Assembly (NCBI GenBank): GCA_964510375.1
Contig: CAZEBR010000037.1
Coordinates: 1-13,801 of the forward strand
Length of the DNA: 13,801 nt
DNA from: CAYLJV01 sp964510375
GTDB lineage: Archaea > Hadarchaeota > Hadarchaeia > Hadarchaeales > JAGGTB01
Direction of reading: 5' to 3'
Shown in pieces: positions 7,307 to 13,801 of the stretch (position 1 is its first letter; each line of letters begins with the position of its first letter). The notes under the pieces are model-generated. The model saw nothing but the letters and a program-made list of their open reading frames with translations, ran no database searches and was not told the DNA's origin. A program made the translations under genes and the position numbers.

Positions 7307-7433
7307 CGTCTCCCCTGTTCCCCCGCACCTCTGCAAGTGCAAAACGAATCCAAGTTTTTCCAAGGATCATCACTCCATTGGAGAGATAAACATTAATTTC
7401 CATCTCATTACGCCAGAAAAATCAACATCTAAC

Positions 7434-7467
7434 AAATATAAAGTTCAAGAAGATTGAACAGATTGAA
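7434..7467 (+). promoter_or_regulatory. Promoter of the chemoreceptor gene with operator-like inverted repeat
   Basis: A TATA-like AAATATAAAG (7434-7443) overlaps by one base an inverted repeat GTTCAA-N5-TTGAAC (7443-7448 and 7454-7459). The right arm also belongs to a tandem direct repeat AGATTGAA (7451-7458 and 7460-7467). The predicted transcription start near 7464 lies at the end of this element, so a bound protein would block initiation. A second weak AT-rich box AAATTAAAG (7483-7491) could drive a leaderless mRNA. Confidence 0.45.
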
Positions 7468-7517
7468 TCCGTAAACGAAAACAAATTAAAGGCTTTGAAA
7501 ATAAATTAGATTAATAT

Positions 7518-9443
7518 ATGAAATCGAGTGAAGGACCCGGTAGAAAGGCCATTTTCAGCCAAACCTCGGACGAGGCGGAAGACGAGAAAGAAGTAGTTCC
7601 TGAAAATTATGAGCTGAAAAATAAAACTCTTGAAAGGCTGGGCGCTCCTACCTTTATCATCGACTCGAACCACGAGGTTATAGAGTGGAACGAGGCTTTG
7701 GAAAACCTCACGGGGGTAAACCGAGAAGAAATGATCGGTGCCGCCGAGCCTTGGAAGGGCTTCTTCGACGAAAAACGAGCCATGTTGGCAGACAGAATCG
7801 TCGACGGTGAGGAACTGGAAGGGGAGTTTGAGAAGGCGGAGCACGCGCCGGAGGGGTACACCTCCGAGATGGAAGTCTCATTGAACGGGGAAGAGAAATA
7901 CCTCTTAGCTACCGCGGTCCCCGTTCGCGACTCGAACGGCATTATAATCGGTGCCGTAGAAACCATCGAGGACATTACCGAACGTAGGGAAGCGAGAGAA
8001 GAAGCGGAATTCGAAAAAGGGTTGTTAGATTCACTTCTCGATCTCATCCCGGAAATGTTATGCTTCCAAGACAAGGAAGGAAGGTACATCAGAGTCAGCA
8101 AAGTTTTTGCCGAAGAAATAGGTGTCGAAAGGGAGGAAATTAGAGGCAAGACCGTTTTCGACTTTTATCCGGAAGAACAAGCACAAGCAGTGTACGAAGA
8201 CGATATGAAAGTGATGGAGGAAGAGGAAAAAGTTATAGAAAGAGAAAGTAAAATCGAGCATTCGGACGGCGAGGTATCCTGGCTTTTAACGACCAAAATA
8301 CCTCGTTACGACGACGAAGGAAATGTGATCGGATTGATAGGAATAGATAGAGACATAACTGCGAGAAAAATTGCGACGGAAGAGATCACCAAGGTTATGG
8401 ATAAACTGGCAGACGGCGACCTGACCGAGAAAGTCGAAAGGGAAATGTCCGGCGATTTCGCCGATATAAAGGAAGACATAAACGACACGATAGAAAAGCT
8501 GGAAAACATCGTCTCCCAAATCAGGGACTCCGCGGAAGTCATCTCCTCGACCTCGCAGGACCTCGCTTCCGCCGGACAACAGATGGACAGTAGCGCAAAC
8601 CAAGTCTCCACCTCAATTCAAAAGATTGCGGAGGGAGCTCAAGAGCAGGCGGAAAAAGTTTCGGAGGGGGTCGAACTCAGCGAGAAGGTCGAATCCCTGA
8701 GCGACGATGTAGTTTCACAGGCGGAAAGCGAGGAAGATAAAGCCGAGGAGGGAGTTGCATCCGCCGAAGGAAGCAGAAAAGCAGTAAAGTCCGCCGTTGA
8801 CAGCATAAAAAACATCACCGAAAGAATCAAACAGACTGTGAAAGTAATCGAATCCCTCCGAGACAGCTCCGAGGAGATCGAAAAAACTGTAGAAGTAATA
8901 ACGGATGTCGCGGAACAGACAAACATTCTCGCCATAAACGCCGCTATAGAAGCCGCAAACGCCGGCGAACACGGAAGAAGCTTCGCAGTGGTAGCCGAGG
9001 AAGTCAGAGACCTCGCGGAAAACACGAAGGAATCGGCAGAAGAGATATCAGAAGTGATAAACAGCGTCCTAGAAGAAGTGGACGAAGCCGTAGAAGTCGT
9101 CGAAGAACTGGAGGAGGAAGCGGAAGAAGGAAGAAAACTCGCCGAAGAAAGCATGGATACTTCCAGCGAATTAAAGGGTACCGTAAAAGAAACTCTGGAC
9201 TCCGCCAAAGAGATAGTCGAGAAATCCAAAAAGCAGAAGGACGATGTCCAAAAAGTCGTGGAAAATCTCGAGGAGATAAGCTCCATAGCCGAGGATACAT
9301 CGGCAAACGCCGAGGAAACGTCATCGAGTTCCGAGGAGCTAACGGCGAGCATAGAGGAGCAGTCTTCATCGACTCAAGAGCTTTCGAGCATGTCTCAGGA
9401 GCTCAAATCACTGGTCGAGGAGTTTAAGGTCGAAGAAGAATGA
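7518..9443 (+). CDS. Soluble methyl-accepting chemotaxis protein with two PAS domains
   Basis: A 641-residue cytoplasmic chemoreceptor; no membrane segment is visible. After a charged, disordered start, PAS domain 1 covers about 35-155 (IDSNHEVIEWNEALENLTG, then GAVETIEDITERR) and PAS domain 2 about 168-285 (FQDKEGRYIRVSKVFAEE, then GLIGIDRDITARK). A HAMP-like or linker segment follows (about 286-340, with LADGDLTEKV), then a long coiled-coil signalling domain. Its hairpin tip, which binds CheA/CheW in this family, is at 464-501 (VAEQTNILAINAAIEAANAG, then FAVVAEEVRDLAE). Paired Glu residues in the flanking helices are candidate methylation sites, and the protein is very Glu-rich. It should sense an internal cue such as redox or a bound small molecule through PAS. 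No CheA, CheW, CheR or CheB gene is in the window. The adjacent pilus genes raise the possibility that it steers pili and not an archaellum; this is inference. Confidence 0.93.
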   Translation: MKSSEGPGRKAIFSQTSDEAEDEKEVVPENYELKNKTLERLGAPTFIIDSNHEVIEWNEALENLTGVNREEMIGAAEPWKGFFDEKRAMLADRIVDGEELEGEFEKAEHAPEGYTSEMEVSLNGEEKYLLATAVPVRDSNGIIIGAVETIEDITERREAREEAEFEKGLLDSLLDLIPEMLCFQDKEGRYIRVSKVFAEEIGVEREEIRGKTVFDFYPEEQAQAVYEDDMKVMEEEEKVIERESKIEHSDGEVSWLLTTKIPRYDDEGNVIGLIGIDRDITARKIATEEITKVMDKLADGDLTEKVEREMSGDFADIKEDINDTIEKLENIVSQIRDSAEVISSTSQDLASAGQQMDSSANQVSTSIQKIAEGAQEQAEKVSEGVELSEKVESLSDDVVSQAESEEDKAEEGVASAEGSRKAVKSAVDSIKNITERIKQTVKVIESLRDSSEEIEKTVEVITDVAEQTNILAINAAIEAANAGEHGRSFAVVAEEVRDLAENTKESAEEISEVINSVLEEVDEAVEVVEELEEEAEEGRKLAEESMDTSSELKGTVKETLDSAKEIVEKSKKQKDDVQKVVENLEEISSIAEDTSANAEETSSSSEELTASIEEQSSSTQELSSMSQELKSLVEEFKVEEE

Positions 9444-9519
9444 AAACTTCGGCCACTACTGATCTATATCGATGCCAAACGAATCGCTTGGGATTTCTCA
9501 AACGAGATTTACCAACTAA

Positions 9520-9531
9520 GATTTAAATAGA
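9520..9531 (+). promoter_or_regulatory. Putative TATA box of the corrinoid-reactivator gene
   Basis: The sequence GATTTAAATAGA lies about 90 bases before ATG 9615 in the 171-base spacer after the chemoreceptor. A start site near 9551 would give a leader of about 60 bases. No Shine-Dalgarno sequence is visible before the ATG. Confidence 0.4.
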
Positions 9532-9614
9532 TACATAATAATTATTCATGCACAAAAATACAAACTAATTTTAATGTTAATAATCCGAAAAAAACGCACT
9601 ACTGGATAAATAAT

Positions 9615-11519
9615 ATGTATAAAGTAAAAATCAACCCATGGGGATACGAAGAAAACTTCAAAGAGAACACGCGAGTCATCGAAGCAGTGGCGGATGTAGG
9701 CGTCGAGATTAAGGACATATGTAGTGGAAGGGGTACTTGCGGTAAATGCAAAATTCTTGTAGAAGAGGGATCGGAAAACCTCAGTCCAATAACCGATTCA
9801 GAAAAAAGATTGCTATCGGAGGAAGAAATTGATAAAGGATTCAGGCTGTCCTGTATGACGAAAATTATCGGCGGGCCAGTAACCGTCAAGGTCCCAAAAG
9901 CGTCCCTGAGAAGAGGACAGATCATCCTGACCGAAGGACAGAAAGTCGAATTTGAAAAGGATCCGACCGTCAGAAAACATCATCTTCAACTTCCCGAGCC
10001 AACTCTCGAGGATCCGACTCCCGATTATGAAAGAGTGAAGAAACATCTCGAAAGCGAGCACGATATTACCGTAGAGGAAATAGATAAGCTAGTCCAAGAG
10101 AATCTTCCTATAAAACTCCGGGAGAAAAAGGAGAGAGAAGCCCTAAACGTCACCGCTGCCGTCTGGAACGAAGAAGAAATCATCAGTATTGAACCCGGAC
10201 TCAATGAGAATAACTATGGATTAGCTGTGGATATAGGAACCTCCACGATGGTCGGCTATTTAATCGATTTAGAAACTGGCGAAGCCGAAGCCATAAGCTC
10301 GATTTTGAACCCCCAAGTAGATCTAGGCGGCGACCTGATGACCAGAATAGATTACGCGAAGCGGGAGGAAAACGGAAAGCGAACAATGAAAAAAAGGTTG
10401 AAAAATGGGATCAATGAGATCATAGAAAATATACTGGAAAAGACTGAGGTGGACAGAAGACAAATCTATGAAACGGTCCTAGTCGGAAACACCGCAATGC
10501 ATCATTTTTCTTTAGGCATCGCGACGGAACACCTAGCGAGATCTCCCTTCATCCCTGGAAGACAATCCGGTATGAGAACAAAGGTAAGGGATATGGGAAT
10601 AGACATTAATCCCTCGGGATACGTTTACTGGCTTCCTATCAACGGAGGATGGGTCGGGGCGGACAATGTCGCAGTTCTATTGGCAACCGAAGTCTACCAT
10701 CAATCGGATATGGTTCTCGTGATCGATATAGGCACCAACGGGGAAGTCGCCCTCGGAAACAAAGACAAAATGCTCGTAACCTCCACCGCTGCAGGTCCAG
10801 CTTTCGAGGGGGCAAATCTAAAACACGGTATGAGGGCAAGCGAAGGAAGCATCGAAAATATAAAAATAGATCCAGAGACCCTAGAGCCGTCCTACGAGAC
10901 AATTGAAGGCCACCCTCCCCTGGGAATCTGCGGTTCCGGGATTATAGACCTAACAGCCGAAATGCTGAAAGCGGGCATTATCAAAAAAGGCGGGAGATTC
11001 AACGAAGAAAATCTGGATCACCCCAGAATAAACGAAACGGAGGACGGAATTCTGGAATACGTGATAGCCTGGGAAGAAGAAAGCGCTATAGATTCGGACA
11101 TCACTATAACACAAAAAGACATCAGGGAAATTCAAAAAGCAAAAGGTGCAATACAGGCGGCAGCCAGAGTTCTTATGGATCGATTGGGCGTAGAAGAAAT
11201 CGATCGAGTTCTACTAGCAGGAGCATTCGGAAACTACATCGACAAGAAATCCGCCATGACAATAGGACTATTCCCGGAATGCGATTTAGAGAAGGTCGAA
11301 TCCATAGGAAATGCAGCAGGAGAAGGAGCGAAACTGGCGTTGATAGACAAGAAAAAAAGAAAAGAAGCGGAAAAAATACCCGAAATAACTGAGTTCTATG
11401 AAATAGGCGGAAGCGAAGAATTTAGAGAAAATTACATGAAGACTATGTCATTCCCCCACAAAAATCTGAATCTCTATCCTAGGAACAGAAAATATCTCCA
11501 AAAAGCCCGGGTCAATTAA
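9615..11519 (+). CDS. RACo-like reductive activator of corrinoid proteins ([2Fe-2S] + ASKHA ATPase, DUF4445 family)
   Basis: A 634-residue protein predicted to return inactive Co(II) corrinoid proteins to Co(I) by ATP-driven electron transfer. The N-terminal ferredoxin domain carries the plant-type [2Fe-2S] pattern C36-x5-C42-x2-C45-x34-C80. A linker (about 100-200) leads to an actin/Hsp70-like ATPase domain with phosphate loop 1 AVDIGTST (204-211), phosphate loop 2 VIDIGTNGE (369-377), GICGSGIIDL (437-446) and the adenosine motif LLAGAFGNYID (533-543). Length and layout match the acetogen RACo type. The methanogen RamA type instead ends in Cys-rich [4Fe-4S] ferredoxin motifs, absent here. 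The known partners are CoFeSP of the Wood-Ljungdahl pathway or corrinoid proteins of methyltransferase systems; none is in the window. It converges on the formylmethanofuran operon, consistent with a C1 metabolism locus. The family call is firm; the corrinoid partner is unknown. Confidence 0.9.
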   Translation: MYKVKINPWGYEENFKENTRVIEAVADVGVEIKDICSGRGTCGKCKILVEEGSENLSPITDSEKRLLSEEEIDKGFRLSCMTKIIGGPVTVKVPKASLRRGQIILTEGQKVEFEKDPTVRKHHLQLPEPTLEDPTPDYERVKKHLESEHDITVEEIDKLVQENLPIKLREKKEREALNVTAAVWNEEEIISIEPGLNENNYGLAVDIGTSTMVGYLIDLETGEAEAISSILNPQVDLGGDLMTRIDYAKREENGKRTMKKRLKNGINEIIENILEKTEVDRRQIYETVLVGNTAMHHFSLGIATEHLARSPFIPGRQSGMRTKVRDMGIDINPSGYVYWLPINGGWVGADNVAVLLATEVYHQSDMVLVIDIGTNGEVALGNKDKMLVTSTAAGPAFEGANLKHGMRASEGSIENIKIDPETLEPSYETIEGHPPLGICGSGIIDLTAEMLKAGIIKKGGRFNEENLDHPRINETEDGILEYVIAWEEESAIDSDITITQKDIREIQKAKGAIQAAARVLMDRLGVEEIDRVLLAGAFGNYIDKKSAMTIGLFPECDLEKVESIGNAAGEGAKLALIDKKKRKEAEKIPEITEFYEIGGSEEFRENYMKTMSFPHKNLNLYPRNRKYLQKARVN

Positions 11520-11521
11520 AA

Positions 11522-11541
11522 TGAAAATTTTATGATTTTCA
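11522..11541 (+). terminator. AT-rich hairpin after the corrinoid-reactivator gene, possible terminator
   Basis: TGAAAAT (11522-11528) pairs with ATTTTCA (11535-11541) around a 6-base loop, two bases past the stop codon. T-rich tracts follow (GATTTTCTTC, ATATTTTCT). Archaeal termination mainly needs U-runs, so the T-tracts may matter more than the stem. Confidence 0.4.
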
Positions 11542-11619
11542 ATCTTCGATTTTCTTCTAATTCAAATTATATTTTCTAAACCGAGCCCGAAGGTCCTCAA
11601 AAATTCATCATAGAATTGC

Positions 11620-12450
11620 TCAATCACTAGCCCGACTCCAAACCAAAATCTCTCCTTTACCTAGCGCCGATAAATCCCCGCTGTATCTTTCGTACAAACC
11701 AGTGAGGTAATCTTCCTCAATGGGTAGATCGTGGTTTTTCAGTTCGCTGAGTAGGATTCTAATGAAGACGGGGTTATAAATACAATCTTGCTTGAATGTG
11801 GGGAGAATCTGTGGATCATTAAATGCTATAAGGGAACCTCTGTCCATTCCGGCGGCAGGCCTCTCCCCGAACTCACCGAACGAAATTATCGAGCCCCCGT
11901 CCATGAGCGTGCCCGCAAAATCTCCAAGGTCCCCACGGACCGCTATTACACCCCTCCTCATTCTCCTACCGACCTCGTGACCGGCATCTCCTTGCAGGAC
12001 AATCAGTCCCCCCTTCATGCCAACTTCTTCACCTGGGGATCCAGAACCAAGCCGGTTTCCGGCGTCGCCGTTAATCTTCAAAGTTCCCCCCTCCATTCTC
12101 TCTCCAGCATAATCATCCACGTTACCCTCCACGATTATTCCTCCTCCTTTCATGGCACAACCCAGATGCATTCCGGCGTCTCCTTCGATGGTTATCTTTC
12201 CAGAAGTCATTCCCTCGCCGATTCGCTTCACGGAGGAAACGTCACCGCGAATAATTACATCAGAAGCATCCGCCTTCTCTCCATCTTCTTTTTCTATCTC
12301 AAAAAGATCAGCCAATTCCACTTCCTGGTTGCCATGATACACCGGGAGACCGCGGATATCGGCCAAAGACTTGTCCGAGAAAACGTCGGGCGAGATATTT
12401 TCGGCCTCGACGGGTATATCAAATTCGGATTTTGGCTCCAAAATAATCAA
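11620..12450 (-). CDS. fwdC: Formylmethanofuran dehydrogenase subunit C (FwdC/FhcC)
   Basis: A 276-residue subunit of the complex that interconverts CO2 (via formate) and formylmethanofuran, or, in the bacterial Fhc type, releases formate from formylmethanofuran. Residues about 65-210 form repeats of the G-x-x-M-x-x-G-x-I-x-x-x-G-D-A-G type, the right-handed beta-helix shared with the C-terminal domain of glutamate synthase; the C-terminal part (211-276) ends with GEILVWSRASD. Length matches family members (about 270). The start is TTG at 12450, supported by a perfect GGAGGTG (12462-12456) five bases upstream and by the ftr stop overlapping it as TTGA. It is the last gene of the visible operon; no fwdB or fwdD follows on this strand before the convergent neighbour. 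FwdC has a structural role, lining the complex next to FwdA in known structures. Confidence 0.93.
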   Translation of the reverse strand: MIILEPKSEFDIPVEAENISPDVFSDKSLADIRGLPVYHGNQEVELADLFEIEKEDGEKADASDVIIRGDVSSVKRIGEGMTSGKITIEGDAGMHLGCAMKGGGIIVEGNVDDYAGERMEGGTLKINGDAGNRLGSGSPGEEVGMKGGLIVLQGDAGHEVGRRMRRGVIAVRGDLGDFAGTLMDGGSIISFGEFGERPAAGMDRGSLIAFNDPQILPTFKQDCIYNPVFIRILLSELKNHDLPIEEDYLTGLYERYSGDLSALGKGEILVWSRASD

Positions 12451-13364
12451 TCTTCCACCTCCAAAATATCTTCCAAATAAAACAGGTAATCCCCGAGCGA
12501 TCCGCCGTAATTACCGGCTGATATTTCCAAGATACCATCGACTGTGCAGGCCTCTCTTACCCCTCTTCTAACTGCTTCCTCTATGCTCTCCTCGTCCAAC
12601 CCGTTGATAACTATTTCAAGAACGGAGTTAACGCCTTCAGGAACCTTTCCGTCGACGATGGCCTTTATCGTCGGGCATCTATCCGTGTTTGTGGACGCCC
12701 GAAGAAAATCATATTTAGATCCCGGTTTGCTACCGCTCCTGACAACCCCTCCGGGGAAGGGAGTAATCGTTCCTTCCACATCCTTTATGGCCTCGACGGA
12801 TTTTTCCGCAGCCTCAAGCGTGGAATCACTATCTTCCCCCAATACGAAAAAGTTTCCTCCCCCTATTGCGCCGTCCACTACACTAAACTCTTCATCTATC
12901 GTAAACTCCCCCTCCATCACCGGTATCCGCCAGACCCTCCTGCTGTCCTTCGTGAAATCTCCGGAAACTCGCTTCGGAACCTGATATCCCTCTCCGAAGT
13001 ACCGCAAATCGCCACCCAATTTAAATTCCGAACCCTCCTCCAAACCGTTATAGCATGCTGTGGTCGGGGACGTCATGACGCACTGACCTATTCTCTTTCT
13101 GAGCTGGTCTTTGAGGTTATCCTCCGACATAGCAGTCAATAAAATGCTGACTCCGGGTCTTCCGTCGGGAGTTTCGGACGGCTCCAGAACCCGCTCGACG
13201 CCGACTTCCGCACCGCACTCTATTACCGAAGTTCCAAATCCGGTCGCCTCGTGGGCGGTCTTCTTGGCCCACTCCCTATTTTTGGCCGTAACCAATATCC
13301 TCGAAGCGACCATTCCAAAACCTTCGGAATAAGTATCGTCGATTTCCACTCCATCTATTCGCAC
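12447..13364 (-). CDS. ftr: Formylmethanofuran:tetrahydromethanopterin formyltransferase (Ftr/FhcD)
   Basis: A 305-residue cytoplasmic enzyme that moves the formyl group between methanofuran and tetrahydromethanopterin. The full family pattern is present: N-terminal MRIDGVEIDDTYSEGFG, ATGFGTSVIECGAE (40-53), PSETPDGRPGVSI (62-74), CVMTSPTTACYNG (95-107), GGGNFFVLG (168-176), RSGSKPGSKYDFLRASTN (209-226), CPTIKA (230-235) and ISAGNYGGSLGDY (281-293). Length is close to the usual ~297. The start is GTG at 13364, with GAGGGTGAT (13376-13368) just before it; it overlaps the 3' end of fwdA by 10 bases, and its own TGA overlaps the fwdC TTG by three bases, so all three genes look translationally coupled. 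The acidic surface (many Asp/Glu) is in line with salt-adapted Ftr enzymes. Placement between fwdA and fwdC is the order of the bacterial fhc operon. Confidence 0.96.
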   Translation of the reverse strand: MRIDGVEIDDTYSEGFGMVASRILVTAKNREWAKKTAHEATGFGTSVIECGAEVGVERVLEPSETPDGRPGVSILLTAMSEDNLKDQLRKRIGQCVMTSPTTACYNGLEEGSEFKLGGDLRYFGEGYQVPKRVSGDFTKDSRRVWRIPVMEGEFTIDEEFSVVDGAIGGGNFFVLGEDSDSTLEAAEKSVEAIKDVEGTITPFPGGVVRSGSKPGSKYDFLRASTNTDRCPTIKAIVDGKVPEGVNSVLEIVINGLDEESIEEAVRRGVREACTVDGILEISAGNYGGSLGDYLFYLEDILEVED

Positions 13365-13801
13365 GGTATCACCCTCTCTTCTTCCGTGTAATCGTCCGAA
13401 ACCGGATAGTTCTCGGGCTCGAGCGTGTAATACTTCGAAAACTCCTCCCTCATTTCATCGGTCATTTCTTCTCCGGTTCCTACCCTCAGCGTCCTGCCGG
13501 GCTTGACATTGACGATTTCGCCGTCCTTAACGACCATGTCGCCACCCTTAATCACGTACTTTGCCTCCGAGAAGGAACCCCGAATGTCATCTTCATCGAA
13601 ATCATAAATTGCAACGTCCGCATCGGCTCCAACTCCCAGATGCCCCTTGTTCTCGAGTCCGAGTCTCTTCGAGGTGGCGGCCCTTGTCACAATGGCAATC
13701 TCATTGAGAGTGTACTCCCTTTCAATGCTTCCTAGGCCAGACCTGGAAGAGGCCGCATCGGCAATTTCCTCGAGAGTTTCGTCCCTCGACTCCGCGTCCA
13801 T
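13355..13801 (-). CDS. fwdA: Formylmethanofuran dehydrogenase subunit A (FwdA/FhcA), C-terminal part
   Basis: The C-terminal 148 residues of an amidohydrolase-family subunit that hydrolyses or forms the formylmethanofuran amide bond. Recognisable family segments are SIEREYTLNEIAIVTRAATS, LGLENKGHLGVGADADVAIY (the amidohydrolase C-terminal strand), YVIKGGDMVVKDGEIV and KYYTLEPENYPVSD near the end. Complete proteins are about 550-570 residues, so about three quarters lies beyond base 13801; the ATG at the very edge is an internal Met, not the start. The metal ligands and catalytic Asp lie in the missing part, so activity cannot be judged. Stop TAG is at 13357-13355, inside the ftr start region. 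Ends with EERVIPCE, a little longer than I expect for the methanogen form. Confidence 0.93.
   Translation of the reverse strand: MDAESRDETLEEIADAASSRSGLGSIEREYTLNEIAIVTRAATSKRLGLENKGHLGVGADADVAIYDFDEDDIRGSFSEAKYVIKGGDMVVKDGEIVNVKPGRTLRVGTGEEMTDEMREEFSKYYTLEPENYPVSDDYTEEERVIPCE

Larger units (their letters stand above)
7041..7517. other. Divergent intergenic region without a convincing gene
   Basis: About 480 bases between the divergent pilin and chemoreceptor genes. A 74-codon frame from a TTG at 7073 has no recognisable domain, no Shine-Dalgarno site and a composition rich in Phe/Pro/His unlike the neighbours, so I do not call it. The stretch holds a palindrome at 7294-7306 and promoter/operator-like sequence at 7434-7467; otherwise nothing is recognisable. 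Confidence 0.6.

Noticed and set aside
7041..7517. CRISPR array or RNA gene in the largest gene-free stretch
   Set aside because: No regularly spaced repeats and no tRNA or rRNA-like sequence seen; only short dyads are present.
8639..9352. 237-codon minus-strand frame within the chemoreceptor
   Set aside because: Ser-rich shadow of the Glu/coiled-coil-rich plus-strand gene; no domain and no start signals.
11788..12480. 230-codon plus-strand frame opposite fwdC
   Set aside because: Lies over a clear fwdC; low-complexity Ser/His/Pro product with no recognisable family.

Overview
The window is a piece of a draft archaeal genome with a 10-base run of N at 3752-3761. Three things point to an archaeon, probably a euryarchaeote-type lineage with tetrahydromethanopterin-linked C1 metabolism. 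There are class III (archaeal) prepilin signals. TTTAAATA/TTATAA-type promoter boxes precede the genes. A formylmethanofuran dehydrogenase/formyltransferase cluster is present. Proteins are rich in Glu/Asp (strongly so in the chemoreceptor and pilins), which fits a halophilic or halotolerant lifestyle. An MSBL1-like or methanogen-related lineage is a guess, not something the sequence proves.

Region 1 (1-7006) is a type IV pilus / Tad-like surface-filament region. On the plus strand lie a FlaI/TadA-type assembly ATPase (cut by the window edge), a double-domain TadB/TadC-FlaJ-like membrane platform protein, and a MinD/ParA ATPase that could be the TadZ-like positioning factor. The MinD gene has no ATG/GTG/TTG at its expected start and its frame is broken by the assembly gap; the correct frame resumes after the gap and ends at 3854. 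On the minus strand lie a large prepilin-like surface protein carrying two fibronectin III domains and a PKD domain, and a small ordinary archaeal pilin. Region 2 (7007-9600) has about 510 bases of non-coding DNA with promoter and dyad elements, then a soluble two-PAS methyl-accepting chemotaxis protein.

Region 3 (9600-13801) is C1 metabolism. A RACo-like corrinoid-protein reactivating ATPase with an N-terminal [2Fe-2S] domain is on the plus strand. It converges on a minus-strand, translationally coupled operon fwdA (C-terminal part only)-ftr-fwdC. That order is the one known from the bacterial fhc (formyltransferase/hydrolase) operon and unlike the usual methanogen fwd operon, where ftr is elsewhere. 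Together these genes imply interconversion of CO2/formyl-methanofuran and formyl-H4MPT, plus at least one corrinoid methyltransferase or CoFeSP system elsewhere in the genome. The pilus genes and chemoreceptor suggest surface attachment or motility that responds to an intracellular signal.
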